Positions 9,201-24,200 are shown, numbered from the stretch's first letter. The stretch: 64,000 nucleotides of DNA from Archilochus colubris (GCA_023079485.1 CM041083.1:172105480-172169479); one strand, 5' to 3'. The notes: generated from the sequence alone by a model not told the origin. Made by a program: numbers and translations.

Positions 9201-12200
9201 TGATCCTAGTTCTCTCTGAAATGTCACCTTATCTTCCACAGCTCTGCACTGTAGCTTTTCTTACACCGCTCTCAACTATTTTTTGCAGCAATTTGAGTTA
9301 ATGATACAGAGCTGCACCCTGTCATGGTTGGGCTTTGAGTCTTTGAAACAGCTGAACCCCTGGAAGAGATGTGGGGGGGAGAAAGATAATTACAGTGTTT
9401 TTCTGGAAAACGAGGCCGATGAGACCTACAGAGATTGTTCAAAACACTCCAGCTGTCTGTTAGAAGCGTAAGGGATGCTAAAGCTTTCTACTGTGACAGC
9501 CAGAGTTTAATTATACCCTTCTGTTATGAAATAGTAACTTGAAATCTCTTGGACAAAACCCCAAAGGCTGGTTCCAGAAATGTTGTACTGAATCAGTGCT
9601 GTTGGTGCATCAGATGCATATGTAGAAAGATGGGTTTTTTATATTCTTTTTATATCCGGTGAACTCCCACACAAGTTTATTGTAAACATGGAATTATATA
9701 TATAAATAAAAGCTTTTGCATTAGTGTCACACAAAGACTTTTTGTTCTTTCAGTTATTTATCTTGTTTGCCAAGCTACCTAGGTAAACAAAATGTTTGTT
9801 TTGCAGTTGTAGATTTTACTGTCTTAATTTCAAAACCCTTACCATCAATTGTTGGCTTAAAACTTGGCTCTGATGCTTGCTGCTCTTGTACCTTTTGTAA
9901 CTGTCTTAAAACCAATATTAGGAATCAATAGTGCCTGTAAACTTGAGATGAAGTAAATAGATTTAATGGTACTCTGGTGAGCAGTAGGTGATCTTGGTGG
10001 AAGAAAGACTAGGATAGGTCCAGGAAGCCATATTAATACTGCTAGGAAAATGTTCTGCTCAGTTATGTTCTGCTACTATTTGTTTTGGTAAAGAATGGTA
10101 AAATGGGAATTTGAGTAGAATATTGGGTGATGTAAGCAGGATAAAGAAAATCAAGTGAATTATTTCTTAGTGTATTGGCAAGAACCAATGTGAGGAACAG
10201 ATGACATGGTGACTAAAAAATGGAACCAAGCTTCTGCTAAGAATAGGACCTTGAGGCATAGGATCTGGTGTGCTTCAGCCTCATCAGCCCAGCCTGCTGC
10301 AGTGTGTGGAACTTAAATTTTTTTGTTTGCTGTTTATAGCAGTGCTTGGGAAATGTGGCTCCCTGTTTTCCTGTTCAGCTGTTCAGACTCAGGAATTCCT
10401 AGGTCATTGTCAAGTGTCTGTCTAACCCAACATAAAAAATTCTGATGATGAAAGATCTACAGTTTGCATAGTTACTCCATCCTAGTTAAACCTTCTTTGC
10501 CCATTATTTTTTTTCCCCAAATACTATGCTAATGTTTTGTGTTGCAGGTTGCTCTCCAAAAGTTAGTATTTAGCAAGCCAAATGTTCTCAATCCATAAAG
10601 TTTTAACATTTAAATTAAATTGGTTCCCTTTGGTTTTAGTTTTTTAGGAAAAAGAAAACATCACAGTGTGCAACCACCTCATCCTTATGTTTAAAAGACA
10701 CGGAGAGGCTTCTTGCTTTTGGCAAAAGCATGAAGCACGTATGAAGTATTTTCTGTCTAGTTTATGGCCTATTATTTATAAAACTGCAGCTAAACTTACC
10801 CTGAATCATCTGAAGCTTTGGGTGTGTAAGCAAAATTATAGATCTTTTAGGATCCTTGGTTAATAAACAAAAGGCAAACTGCTACTGAAAGTCCCAAAGC
10901 AAATATAAATCATAACCAGTGCATCTTGCTGGTGCTATTCGGTATCTTAGTAGCAGATGCATTGCATATATGTGTTGTGCTCTTGCATCTAAAAAGCATA
11001 ATTTACTGGCATGTTTGTGTTGTGGTGTTTTTTTGTTTTTTTTTTTTTTTACTGATCATCCTGGGGAAAGATTGATGAACCCTCCAATCTTGCTATGTGC
11101 AAGAGGAGTGTAGTGGGAAGTGTTCATATCAAAAGAACTATTTCTTAGTTCAGTATTTTCCATTGACTTCCATAACTTTTAGTTAGTATTATATTTGAAC
11201 TTGATTTAATCTGTTAAGAACTAATGGCAATCTTCCATTCCAGGCAGTGTCCAATAGAAAATTTAAAACCATTACTGCTGAAAAATGGAGACTCTTCCTT
11301 GCTTTACACAGAACTTATATTCAGAGTGGGTACAGTATTCACTTTCAGAATTTTTTCCTGGAAAATTTTTCCTACAGGTTTTCATTCTGATCAGTCCTCT
11401 AATGTGAATTCTTCTTGGTTCTTTTCCTCTGTCATCTTCTTGTCCTATAATCATAAACGTATCATTGAAGGTTTCCTGTACCATCTAGCTAGTTCTCTAT
11501 ATTGATTAGGACATGGTAGCTGAGGTTTTAGTAAGCCAACAAGATTCACATCTTCCCCTTCAAAAGTTAGGTTTTTGTTATTTACAGGGTGACATCCTGT
11601 ATACTATTTGAATCAAATACACATTGCATTTGTATGTTTCTAATTTCTCTTGATCTTTTTTTACACAACATAATTGGAAGTTTCTATTCCTGGATCGCTT
11701 TAGTAGGCTGTCATCAAAACTGTTACCAGTGCTGGCAGAGTAATAAACATCTCTAACTGCAAACTAAAGCTGAGACTTCCTGTGACCATGACTGGTTTAA
11801 CACTGGAGAACCTCTTGAGGTATAAAAGGGAAGTTATTTCTCTTAGTGTGTTTAACAATGTCTGGAAAGAAGAGAGGCAAGAATCCCCTTTCACAGTAGT
11901 TCAGTTTGATCATTTTAGGTCTATGATTCCTCCAAGTTGTTTTCTCTGGATTTATGCAAACTGAAAGTCTACTAAAATAGATTAAATAGTAGTAAGCCTA
12001 GAACGGGAAATAAATACTTGAAATATTTGGGTTTGCAAGACTTTTAGATCTTTCCTATGGGAAACTGTTTATTCAAGACAACTAAGCTTCATTGCCTGAA
12101 GTTATAGCATTGGGTCCCCAGAATACTAAATAAAGAAAGGACAGAAATCTGTGAAGGCCACTAGATGCTAAATAATCTTTGTGTTAGTGATTGGTAGGCT

Positions 12201-15200
12201 TTGATTTATGATCAGTTGAAATAAGATCACTGGAATTCATCTTACTGAGTATAACAGCCAAGGACAAATGCTGAGCTTTTGTCCTGCCCATTTTCTGTAG
12301 CGGGGCAAAGATCTTGAGTCAGAATGTGGTCAAGAAAACCCTCAGAAATTAACTCCTGGCTGTGAATTTGTCTTGCATCCATTCCCATGCCCTCAGGTCC
12401 GTCTGGGATGAATTGTCTCTTTGGCTGCAAATAAACTTATTTTCTGTCATAGCATTGGCTTCCGTGGAGTTATGATGCTGCTACATTTTTGTTCTGCGGT
12501 CAGCTTTAACTCATTTGTGTAGGAAAGAACTTGAAGAGGTCTGTGAGCTTTGGGAGGGAAGGGGTATGAAGAGGACAGTACTCAGGAGTCTGATTTGTCA
12601 AGATAACCTCTCCTTATATCTTCTCTGCTTCTCCTACCACAAGATGTTTATATTTATGTATTAAAGTCACTGAAGTCTTTATGGGCAGATAGTCTTATTT
12701 TCGGAGGAAATTGCAGCTTACCTGTGTCTTTGGGTGTTATAACCAGCAGTAGCTGGTGGGATGGTCTCAGTGTGGTGGTCTTTCATGTTTTCCTCTCTTC
12801 CTTCCCTCAGCTGATATGAAGAGCTGGGCATGCTCAGGTGCTGGTCACCTTTTCATTGCTACTAGAAAAAGAAAATCTGTTTATCCTGGATTCTGTGTGT
12901 TTGTTTTTTTGTGTTTTTGTGTGGGTTTTGTTTTTGTTTTTGTTTTTTTTGTGTGTTTGTTTGCTTGTTTTTTGGTTTTTTTTTGGTCATTGTTTTTTTG
13001 GTTGGTTGAGAAGGGACTAGTCCTGTTACTGAGTTCAACTCAGTATTGTGGCTTCAATCTAGTGGACTGCCACTGAGTGGACTGCATCTTCTTTAATGGT
13101 AGAAATAAATAAATTATTGCCTCAAACCGTACTAAAAAAGGAGTATCAACATGGTCCTTGCAAAACCAGACTTCACTCTTGCCAGTTAAACTCTTGCTAT
13201 AGTCTTCAAACCATTTATCCTCCCAGGACAGAGCTAAGGTGCTTAGGAGAGCCTTGTTTGAATAGGCAGCAAACTAGGAACAATTACACGACTTCTAGCA
13301 CTCAGTCTGCCTGCCATATGAGACAATGTGTTTACAGAACAAGGTAATGATCACAGGTTGCAGGAACATGAAGTGAAGTCAACTTATTTATTAAACATAG
13401 TCAGCTGACTGCAGTGGCTGTGGTGTCATAGAACCAAAGAATGGTTTGATTTTTGGAAGGGACCTTAAAGGTCATCTTGTTCTAAATGCCCTGCTTGGGC
13501 AGAGAGACCTCCCACTAGAACAGGTTGCTCAAAGCCCCATCCAACCTGGCCTTAAACACTTCCAGGCAACAGGTATCCACAACTTCTCTGGGCAACCTGT
13601 GCCAGTGTCTTACCACCCTCACAATAAAGAATTTTTTCTCTTGCATCTAACCTGAATCTACCCTCTTGTAGTTTGAAGCCATTACCCCTTACCCTGTTAC
13701 TTCATGCCAATGTAAAAAGTCCCTCCTCAGCTTTCCTGTCAGCCCCTTCAGGTACGGGAAGGCTGCTGTAAGATCTCCCTGGAGCCTTCTCTTCTCCAGG
13801 CTGAACAACCCCTGTTCACTCAACCAGTTTTTGTGGGAGAGCATGTGTGCTTGGAAGGTGAATAGAATCATAGAATCATAGGGGTTGGAAGGGACCTCGA
13901 AAGATCATCTAGTCCAACCCCCCCTGCCAGAGCAGGGCCACCTAGAGCACCTCGCATAGGAACGTGTCCAGGCGGGTTTTGAATGTCTCCAGTGAAGGAG
14001 ACTCCACGACCCCCCTGGGCAGCCTGTTCCAGGGCTCTGTCACCCTTACAGTAAAAAAATTTTTTCGAATATTCAACTTGAACCTCCTATGCTCCAATTT
14101 ACATCCATTACCCCTTGTCCTATCACTGGTCACCTTCTTGATAGGTCACTAGCTAAGCTTGACATTCAGAATTTTTTACAATACAGCACAGACGTTTTAA
14201 TGCAGGAAAACAGACATTCCTATCCTACCAGATGTTTTTTGTTATTATGATACCTGGTAGCTGTCAGCAAAGACCTGTAGAGACTGGCTGAGACACTGGG
14301 AATGCATCTCTCGGCAAAGCTTTTCTTCTGCACAGAACCTCCTCAAGAGCAATTTTTTTGGCTTTACCTTTATGTTACTGGTATATGGTGTATGATTGTA
14401 CATAAAATACCTAAACATGGAAGGTTTCTAATAAATAAAGTGGTGATGACTGTTTCATGTAGTCAAACACAGCTCAGTCTGTTGATAGGCTCTTTCAAAT
14501 TTGTTTCCTGCTGTACAAAGTGTTGAAGTTCAGAGAAGCATTCAAATAAGACTGTGGGAACAAAGTAGTAGTTTAAATGGGCAGTTACCATGTTGTTGAA
14601 GGTGGCTGATTGATTTTCAAGCTTGTACTATAACATCAATTTCCCAAACCAATCAAACTTTTTATTCTTTGGAGGAGGCCACAACCAGTTTTCATGGATG
14701 GGTAAACACTGACCTGAAGAAAGAAGCAGAGCAACTGAAAAAACTATGTAATTGTTGGCAGTGTTTAGTGAAATTAGCTCTGATAAGTGTTTGTGGCCCT
14801 GCTGGAGAATAAAGTTCATGAGTAGTTGTTGCTTGTCCTCGTAATATGTTCAGATTTCTTTCTTATTACTTCTCATCTGATTCCCTAAGCTTCAGTGTCT
14901 TGTTCTGGTCAAATATAGTACCTTTAATACTAGTGGCTTCTGGTTTGCATGAATGGAACCAAAGCTTCTGTTTTGAAGCCTTGCTGAATTGTATGGGTAA
15001 AATTATCTTGTACTCTGGGAGTAGGGCTTGAAGTCCTTGGTCTTTCATCTGTAATGTTAAAATTGTAATAGTTCTCAATTATCCAATAATTTGCTCTCAT
15101 AATAGTATGTTTGCTTGAGGGTGTTGCTTTACCATTTCTGATCTAATTTGGACAAGTTAATGCTTTCCATATATTACCAAGTTTTATTGCATAGTGAAAA

Positions 15201-18200
15201 CAAATTTATTTTTGTCTTTCTCTAAAAGATTTATAACAAAAAGAAGGAAACATGGGGAGTCTGCATCTTTATTGTAGCAGTTGATCTGGATGAAATGACA
15301 TTCACTTTCACAGAGCTTCTGAAAAGTATAAGCATAAGGTAAGTGAATTTAAGGGTTTGAGTTTAGAGTTTAGCAATTAACTAGTCAGCATTTTTATAAA
15401 GAGACTTCTAAAAGTCTTGTGAATATTTGTGCATATCAGTTACTTAATGGCAATTATATGAGTATTTTGGTAAACAGGGAGTCTTGCTTTCTTATTTGAG
15501 TTGAAGGTGCCAATGATACTGCTTTGATTCAGCTGTGACTGGCTTTGTTATACATTCTTGTTCTGGCTTAACTCTAAGTCTTAATCAGTTTAACTTTCTT
15601 TTAATTTACATTTAAAATAATATCCTTTCTTTCTATTTATCAAGATTTTCTGTAGTTTTTTTTTTCCAACAGAAGGCTTAGGTTATATCAAGAAGTGGAA
15701 AAAAATGTTACTCTTCAAATAGTTTGGCAGCATGCTCCTCTTTTTCAGATGTTTTAATACCAGTCTAAAATTTTCTACTTTCATACGTGCTTTTTGCTAG
15801 CAGATTGTTATTGTTGTATATACACAAAGTTTGTAATACAGGATTAAAGATTATAGGACAGTGTCTACTTTTGAGTTAAATTTAGGTGGAAACAGCAATA
15901 AGCTTACCTTGTGTTAGATTCATTTAAGGAAAGAATTCCAATGCACCAATGGCATCCTGGCCTGTATCAGGAACAGCGTGGCCAGCAGGTCCAGGGAAGG
16001 GATTCTGCCCCTGTACTCAGCCCTGGTGAGGCCACACCTCGAGTACTGTGTCCAGTTCTGGGCACTTTAGTTGACTAAGGAGATTGAGGTCCTGGAGCAG
16101 GTCCAAAGAAGAGCAAGGAGGCTATGAAGGGATCCAACACAAATCCTGTGAGGAAGGGCTGAGGGAGCTGGGGCTGTTCAGGCTGGAGAAGAGGAGGCTC
16201 AGGGGAGACCTCATCACTCTCTCCAACTCCCTGAAAGGAGGGGGTAGCCAGGGGGGGGTTGGTCTCTTTTCCCAGGCATCTCTCAGCAAGACAAGAGGGC
16301 ATGGTCTTAAGTTGTGCCGGGGGAGGTTTAGGTTGGATATTAGAATTTCTTTATGGGTAGGGTGATCAAGCATTGGAATGGGCTGCCCAGGGAAGTAGTG
16401 GATTCTCCATCCCTGGAGATATTTAAAAAGAGACTGGATGTGGCACTCAGTGCCATGGTCTGGTAACTACAGTGGATCAAGGGTTGGACTTGATGATCTC
16501 AGAGGTTCTTTCCAACCCAGCCAATTCTATGATTCTATGATAAATGTGCTGTGTGTCAAAAATGTGTGCAGGAGCAGAACCTTCAGGTGCTGTAGGGCAG
16601 GAGGCCTGGGCAGGGCAGTGGATATATTGTGGTGGTAGCCCCAGACTTTGTCCAGAGTATCCTTTTCCTGGAAATCATCTGCTATGATTACACTTCTCCA
16701 TACCCCTTCTACCTTACATCATCTCCCAGAACAGCATTCAGCTCCTATGTTTTGACTTAATCTCTTCAGTCTCTTGGCTGACTTGGAACCACGTGGTTGA
16801 AATCCAATTGCACTTGTGCATCAGCATTCAGCGTGTTCCACCTGAGTACAGATCAGCTTGCACTGCAGACTGAGACTGTTTCCCTTAGGGTTTCTAAGAA
16901 TAAGCTATTACTCTACTGATTTTGATTTTAGCAATACTCAATTGCTTGTTAGCCCTGGGCTTTTTGTCATGTATAAGGTCAAATTGGCAGGGATTTCTAT
17001 CAGTCATTTTACAGCCTAGAGCCACACAGATATATTGGAAAGATTCTTCATTGTCTGGTAAGAGAATTCCTAAATGAACTTCCTATTTGTTTTATATTCT
17101 GTTTTTTTAAACTGACGAAGATAAAAAAAATCTCATCATACAGTATTGTGATAAAGGATCAAAATAGTTTTATATTGTTGAAACGGTTGAATATATTTGA
17201 TAGCTTCCTCCTCATTCATTTTTGCCAATCTGCTGATTTTGGTTATGAACCTGATAAGATGCTTTCCTGATGGTCATAATATTACACCAATGTCTAGGGA
17301 AAACTTTGATACCCCCTGTAATGGTATTTCACAGAATCACAGAATTGTCGTGTTTAGAAAAGACCTCTAAAAACTCAGTGTCCAACCCTCAACATCTCCC
17401 CCACCCCCCAGTAAAATAAGATGTTATATACACATATACATCAATGTCTGTGTAACCCACTAGAGCATGTCCTGAAGTCCTTTTCTACATGGGTGTTGAA
17501 TACCTCCAGGGTATTTCACCACCTCCCTGAGCAGTGTGTTCCAATGCCTAATTACTCTCTCAGTAAAGAATTTCTTTCTCAGGTCTAGTCTAAACCTTCC
17601 TTGTTGCAATTTCAGGACATTTCCTGTAGTCCTGTCATTATTCACTGGAGAGAAGAGGCCACCACCCACCTCCCTGCAACCTCCGTTCAGGAGGTTTTCT
17701 TTCCAAAGGGTGTGGATGTCCTTGTCCCCAGTATCTGTTGCAGCACTTGAAATTCCACATAATTGAACACATGCACGTTGGTTTTTGTTTCTAAGTCACT
17801 GTAGGATGGATGGAGCCACTGTTCATGTTCTTAGAGTAGAAAGAACATTTGTAAAGTAAAACTTTTAGGTAGAGCAGAAGAGTTGAGGTATCCAGGTTGG
17901 ATATTTGTGTTTTACTGGCAGAGCAAGGAAGAAAGATGGGTCTAGGCAGCAGTTTCTTGCTTCCAAAGATAATATCTGTGCTCGCCAAAAAAAGTCTTAT
18001 TTCTGTAGCAGAGTTCATATATCCAGGTGTCTCTGCTCTCTAGTTGAGCATTCCTACATCTGGAAAATGTAAAGGTGAGTCTTGAGGTGGATGAGTAGTG
18101 TTTCCCAAGGTAACGTTCTTGGCCACTGTGAGTTGTAGTAAGAAATTGTTGGAGTCTTTTGAAGTAAGGCAATGGGTTTTGGTGAGTATTTTTTTTTAAT

Positions 18201-21200
18201 AAGATCTATTTCAGAATTCTCATTCTCAGAATTGTGATGATGTGTTATTTTTCCTTTTATTTTCAGCGTATGTGCGTTTTTTCAGTTTCTCAAAGAGGTG
18301 GATGTTAACATGGATACTATAAGCACTAAAGTTGATAGCACTGTATCAAGGCTGAAGAAGAAATATGATGTATTACTTGCACTATACCACAAGTTTGAAA
18401 GGTAGGATATGTTTTTTTCATTTTGAAATCATTAATACCTTATTGCTGTCAACATCTAAGTATTTAGATTTTTCAAACTGTACATTAGGAGAGGTTGTTT
18501 AAACTCTTGTCTGCTAATATTTACAGAACACTGAAATGGAAGTGTTTACATATGTTGAATAAACACGTCTTACCTTTTATTCCAGAGCTATTACAATGCT
18601 TTGTTAAACAATCCCCTTGCTGCAGTACAAACCATAGTTAAGAGTAGCATGTCGTGGTTGGTAGTCCCTTCATTAAACTTTTTACAGCTACAAAGAGGAC
18701 TGTTTTACTATCTAATATTTCTTTTTAGTTAATTAATTTCCTACTTCTACCTGCCCACCCCTTCCCAAGTCCAGATCCTAGAGGTGCTTTTTCAGGAGCT
18801 CTGGAGAGAAGGGAAAAAAAAAAAAGAGAGAGAGAAAAAAAAGAAAAAAAAAAAAGCACAAGTGAGATAGATTCTCTCGACCAGATCTGGAACTGAAGGC
18901 TGCTTGTTCCAGTGTCTAAGGGTATTGCAAAGCTTACACTATTAACAGTTCTCGCTTGTAATCAAGGTAAATTTCCCAAGTGGAAACAACAAAAAAGATA
19001 CTCTCTTTGTACAGAAAAAAATGAGTGTGCTAATGGCAGAGTGCTAAGAGCTTACTGTGTGTAACTTGAAAATCAGGAGATTGTCAAATGGATGCTTTTT
19101 TGAGTTGCTGTTACTCCAAGTTGGTAATTTGCTGCACTCTGTTTTAGTGTGAAACCAGCCAGAGAAGGCTTTAGATCCTTTTACAGGCCAGTATGTGCTA
19201 GCACAGATGCATATTGGCAAGATGTAATATCCTCTGAGGTAATTTTAAATTGCTCTGTGAGATTCTCTGCTGCACATACCAGTAGCAACTGTTTCATGTT
19301 ATTAAACATGGATGCATCATTCCATGATTTTGATACCATTGCTTCAGAATGCTGTGGTATTTTTCACCTACAGGAGTTTGAGTGGCTGTAACATTTTGCC
19401 TCCCAAACCACAGGAGACTCTCAAATATACCTTAAATGACCCTTGAAAGGGGTAGCTGGTCATTCCTTGGTAATTTATACAATCAAGGCATAAACAGAAG
19501 TTTTGCCTTTTATCCTGGGTAATGTGTATGTCACGGTAATTGTATAAAGTTTATAGTTGCCTTAAAGCTTTGAAGTTTTTGGAAATTGTATAATCATTTG
19601 CTTTTAGTAATTGCAAGTCTTTTCTGGGCTATAAAAGTGTCATTGCAGATTTACCCAGGCACGTTCTGCTTTTTTGTCCCTCCTCTAACTCTTCTTCACT
19701 TGCTTACTTTTTTGCAACTTGATTTGCAGTAACAATTTTATTTTTTTAAACAGGATGTGAAAGATTTTTTCCTGTTTTGTTTTTGAATAAACTGAATCTA
19801 TTTATTGGCATGTCATGTTCCTAGAATAATTAGGAAGCAACACTACATTCCAGAGCTTGCAGCAACACTGCAGAAATAAATAGTAAAGGTTTTAAAATGC
19901 CCTTTTATAGAGTGCTCTGTGCAGTGGTAGCACATACTTTGCTGTGTTTTACAAACCACAAATCTTGTCTTTCTGGAAGAAAACAATAGCAAATGTTAGT
20001 ATGCCAAACTAAAATTGTTTTGCTGTTTAAACTCTGACATAAGCATCTAAGTGACAGCGTTATTTCAGCTCTGGCAGGGCTGTAGTTGGTCTGTTGTTTA
20101 TCCGCTCTCTAAGAGCCAGCAGTTTTTAATGTCAGAATAATGTTTTGTGAATTAGCATATTTTTTACTTTATTGAAGTCAAAGATGCTACATAGTTTGCT
20201 TTAAGGAAAGTGTTTAAAAATAAAAAAATATTTTTATTTTCTAGGACTTGTGGCCTTATTTATCTGGAACAACCTAGTAGTGAGTAAGTTTGACTTTGCT
20301 AAATAGCGTTTGTCAAGATAAAGTGTAAAACATGTCAGAATTTAATCTTTTAACTCATGAAGATTAACCTCAGTCATAGTATGTCGTGTTTAATTTGGAT
20401 TAAGAGGGGATTTAGAATTTCAGTGAGATGGTGAGAGCTACAGAAGTCATGTATATATTTGATCACTTCTTCCGTAGAGGGTTGCTGCCTAAGGATGGAT
20501 GCTTCAGCATGGTGGGAATGCCCATATGGAGGGTGTACTTCCTAATCAGAGCTACAAATAAGTGGATGAAAGATACCTTAGCAGCTCCCAAGTGAGCCTG
20601 CAGTCATGTTGTGGCTGGAGAATAGGGCATTAGTTGAAGGCACAAGAGGGAAAATGGATTGTAACAGTTAGTGAATTATCAACACTCACTTTTTTTTTTC
20701 CAAGGATGATACAGCTGTTTCCAGATTCTTGAATGTATTTACAGAGACTTGATTTTTTAAGAAGTGTGCTCTGTAATTACATAGCGAATTGAATGAATTA
20801 ATTAACTTAGCTATATGGAAGAAGTTGCATGTTGTCCTAAGTTGTTCCACAGATGGAAGAGTGTTTTCAGAAATTATAGTTTAAATTATTACAGAGCTAT
20901 TAGTGTGATGTCTGTGGTTTTGTGTGTCTACAGGATTTCTGCTGAACTCAGTTCTGTATTAGTCCTAAAAAATTACTGGATTACTTTTTTGCTGGCAAAA
21001 GGTGAGATTGATTAAAAGTTATTTTAATGAATATTGTTTAAGTTAATTTTTTTGTTTATTTTTTTGTATGTTTATATATTTTACATGTCCAATATAAGCA
21101 CCTTTACTACAAATATGCATATTACAGGCCTGGAATGTTTTGATTGTGTGGCTTTTGTAGCTATTTATTTTACTTATTTGTGTGCAGTTTGGCTATTTTA

Positions 21201-24200
21201 TTCACTGGTATTGCTTCCTGTATATAAATATGTATATTTTTAAGCTTTTTAAGTTTTTTGGGGTTTTGGTCTGGGTTTTTTTGGTGTGGTTTTTTTCTTT
21301 TTTTATTTCAAAGGTTGGTATTCTGTATTTGAGTCTATTCTGAATTGCTTTATGGTCTCCCAGTATTTTAAGAAAGGATGATTACCTGAAAAGACCAGCA
21401 GATTTTTAAAAATACACATATATATACTATAAATATATATGTTTTGAATTTCTCTTCACTATATACTAGCAACTCCTGCTTCAGGAATAATTAACAGCTT
21501 TCACAAAGCTATTGTGAGACCACAAAAAGAAGGTGAAGAGGAATTGCACAGAAATGAGGTACATGTAGGTGAAATGGTCTGTGCATTATAGTAACTGAGT
21601 ATGGTTACTCCACTATAGTGAAATGAAAAAGAAAACAGGGAGGAGCACTGAGAGGTAGGAATTTTCTACACAATAAATGTATTTATATGTATGCTAGATC
21701 TAGAGCAATAACCCTCTTTAGAATCATGAGTTTTTAAATCAATAGCCTTTGAAGAACACCGGCATCCTGTATGAATTCTGAATTGTAATTGCCAAGTATT
21801 ATTAAATGAACTTTCAAAGCATTTTTTTTTAAATCACTTCTAAAATTAAGTCAAACATCTCACAAAGGTTTTCTTTAACTTTTTAAATGTTTGCAGGTAA
21901 AGTGTTGCAAGTGGAAGATGACCTAGTGATTTCTTTCCAGTTGTTGCTATGTGTCTTGGATTATTTTATCAAACTGTCACCTCCTGCTATGCTCAAGGAG
22001 CCATACAGTAAGGATATGAATTAATTTTTTTGTTCATTAAGTAGAACCTGAATTGGTTTAAAATTATATTAAGAGTCTTGCTAACATTAATAATAAATAT
22101 AATAAAGCTTCCTAAACTTATTATAATAGATTTTAAAATATTTTAGTTTGGATATAGTGAACTTGAATTAAATTATTTGAATGTGGCAGTGTATTTAATC
22201 TTTTTTTTTTTTTTTTAAGTAAAAATATAATGTGTCTTCACTATAGGAACTTATTTTCAGCAGTAACTTTTTGCATTCAGTTTTTATACCTAGTACCTGG
22301 ATAACTTCACTTAAAAGGCAGAGAAAGCAAGCAATTACTGTTAACTTTCAAACTCAGAATTCTACTTTTGTTGAATATTTTCTTCTGCAAGCTATGGAAT
22401 TGATAAAGTGAAGTATTTGAAACCACAGTATATAGAAGACAATTTTTGATTCTAACTAGGTTTGTCTTCTTCTGGGTTTAGATGTGATACTAGTAATTAT
22501 AGACTTTATTGCTTTGATTCTTTGCTTCACAATTAAATACCCACTTGCCTATGTTCTTTAAATTCCATATTTTGAAAGATACTTATCTGAGCTATGTAAT
22601 TATTGGTTGCAGGTAATAACAAATAACACCAAAAATTATTAACTTTTATTCTAATGCCAATGCAAAGAGAGAGTGGGAAAGGTTGGGCTTGTTGCAAGGA
22701 ATTCTCTGTCCTACTTCAGTGCTGTTTTCAGTTTAAATTTGTCTGTTTTGTAGGACAGACATATGCTACTGCTTACTTCAGATCATGTACAGCCACAGTT
22801 GGTTTAAATGAACATCTTTTTCAAAGAACACTGAACTGGAGCAACCTGTTTTTGAACTCTGTTCACAGTTTGTTGTTTTTTTTAGTGAACCCATAGAAGC
22901 TGGGAGCACATTGTTAGAAGCAATTTGATTCTGTGCACTGTATCTTGGAAAGAAACTGCTGCTACTCCAGATTAAATTGCAAATATGGCAATTGCTGTCC
23001 TAAGTGTTAAAATTCTAACATGAAGCTGTTGTTTGGTATGTGCAGGTGCTGTTTAAACTGTTACACAGCACTTCATTCTTTTATCAAATAACACAATGTA
23101 TTGTTCAAATCCTTGTGACCAAGAGAACAAATACTCTGCTAAATGATGTCATGCTTTATGATCTGGCTAAGGCTGAAGGGATTAAGATGCAACCACCAGA
23201 ATGGTTTATGTAGTTTATCAGATTTTCTCAGAAGTTATCAAATACAGATGTGTTACAAATAAGAACAGCATGTTGATAAGAATATCAGTTTTAAAACCAA
23301 CAATATGTAATGGTATTAACATTTGTTAATATAGTTTACATTTCAGTCTGACAGTATTGAAACCATCTGCTTTCAAGTGTAACAAAATAGAACATTTTTA
23401 CCACACTGAGTTAAGTGGTTTTGACGTATTTTTCCAGATGAACTATCTTTTTTTCATATTTGTTGCCTGGAAGTGTTTGAGGAAAGGAGGAATACCCAGC
23501 AGAACCGTATTCCAGGTTCCCATCACCATGTATGCCTCATGTTACTGCATTATCCTTCACATACACAGAGTGATGTTATTCTTTCAGCTCCTTGCTTCAC
23601 ATTTCTGTAAAAATAGAAAAAGAAGTTACTCAATTGTGAAAAGATAAGGCTTTCCTAGCATTGCAAAACCTATCCATATTCAGTGCTCCTTACAGAAACT
23701 GCTATTATGTTGTGTTTCTTGCTTTTAAAAAGCAAAAAGTCCACATCCTGATACAGGAATTTAAAAATTAGTTTTCTTTCTTTATGTGTTTCCTGTAACA
23801 ATATTTTCTGTTAGCCAGCTAGACAGATGAAAAGAAAAATATTTAAGAGGAGGATCTGAAAAATCATGTGAAAAATTTAATCTCTTGAGGTTTAAAAATG
23901 TAAATCTCTTCTTTCTTAAGACTAACCTTGTTGTTGTTCTCCCTGTCTTTCCAGAGTCTGCTGTGACTGCAGTGGCTGTTAATGGTTCAGCTCGAACTCC
24001 AAGAAGAGGTCAGAACAGGAATACACGTACTGCAAAGCAGATTGATACTGATACAAAAGTTATTGAAGTCCTTTGTAAAGAGCATGATTGTAATTTAGAT
24101 GAGGTAATGCCTGTGTTTTAAGGTCTGATAGATTGTACTGCTATACCTTGTCTGGAATATGCATTTATTTATGTTAGTCTTAAACCTCAGTAGTTGTGCT

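Larger units (their letters stand above)
6639..15228. other. RB1: RB1 intron 2
   Basis: This intron is 8.6 kb. It holds two adjacent antisense CR1 copies (13427-14135), a run of 12 G (8172-8183), 15 T (11036-11050), a T/G-rich tract (12893-13003) and a short imperfect duplication at 9039-9090. No CpG-rich element resembling the imprinted CpG island of human RB1 intron 2 is visible. I see no other gene. Confidence 0.7.
15339..18266. other. RB1: RB1 intron 3
   Basis: This intron is 2.9 kb and carries a sense CR1 copy (about 15945-16540) and an antisense CR1 copy (17331-17697). The rest shows no recognisable feature. Confidence 0.7.

Noticed and set aside
12756..13076. 106-codon Phe/Val-rich open frame
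   Set aside because: It comes from the T/G-rich simple tract and has no family similarity.
6639..15228. A counterpart of the imprinted CpG island/retrocopy of human RB1 intron 2
   Set aside because: No CpG cluster or retrocopy-like open frame was seen in this intron.
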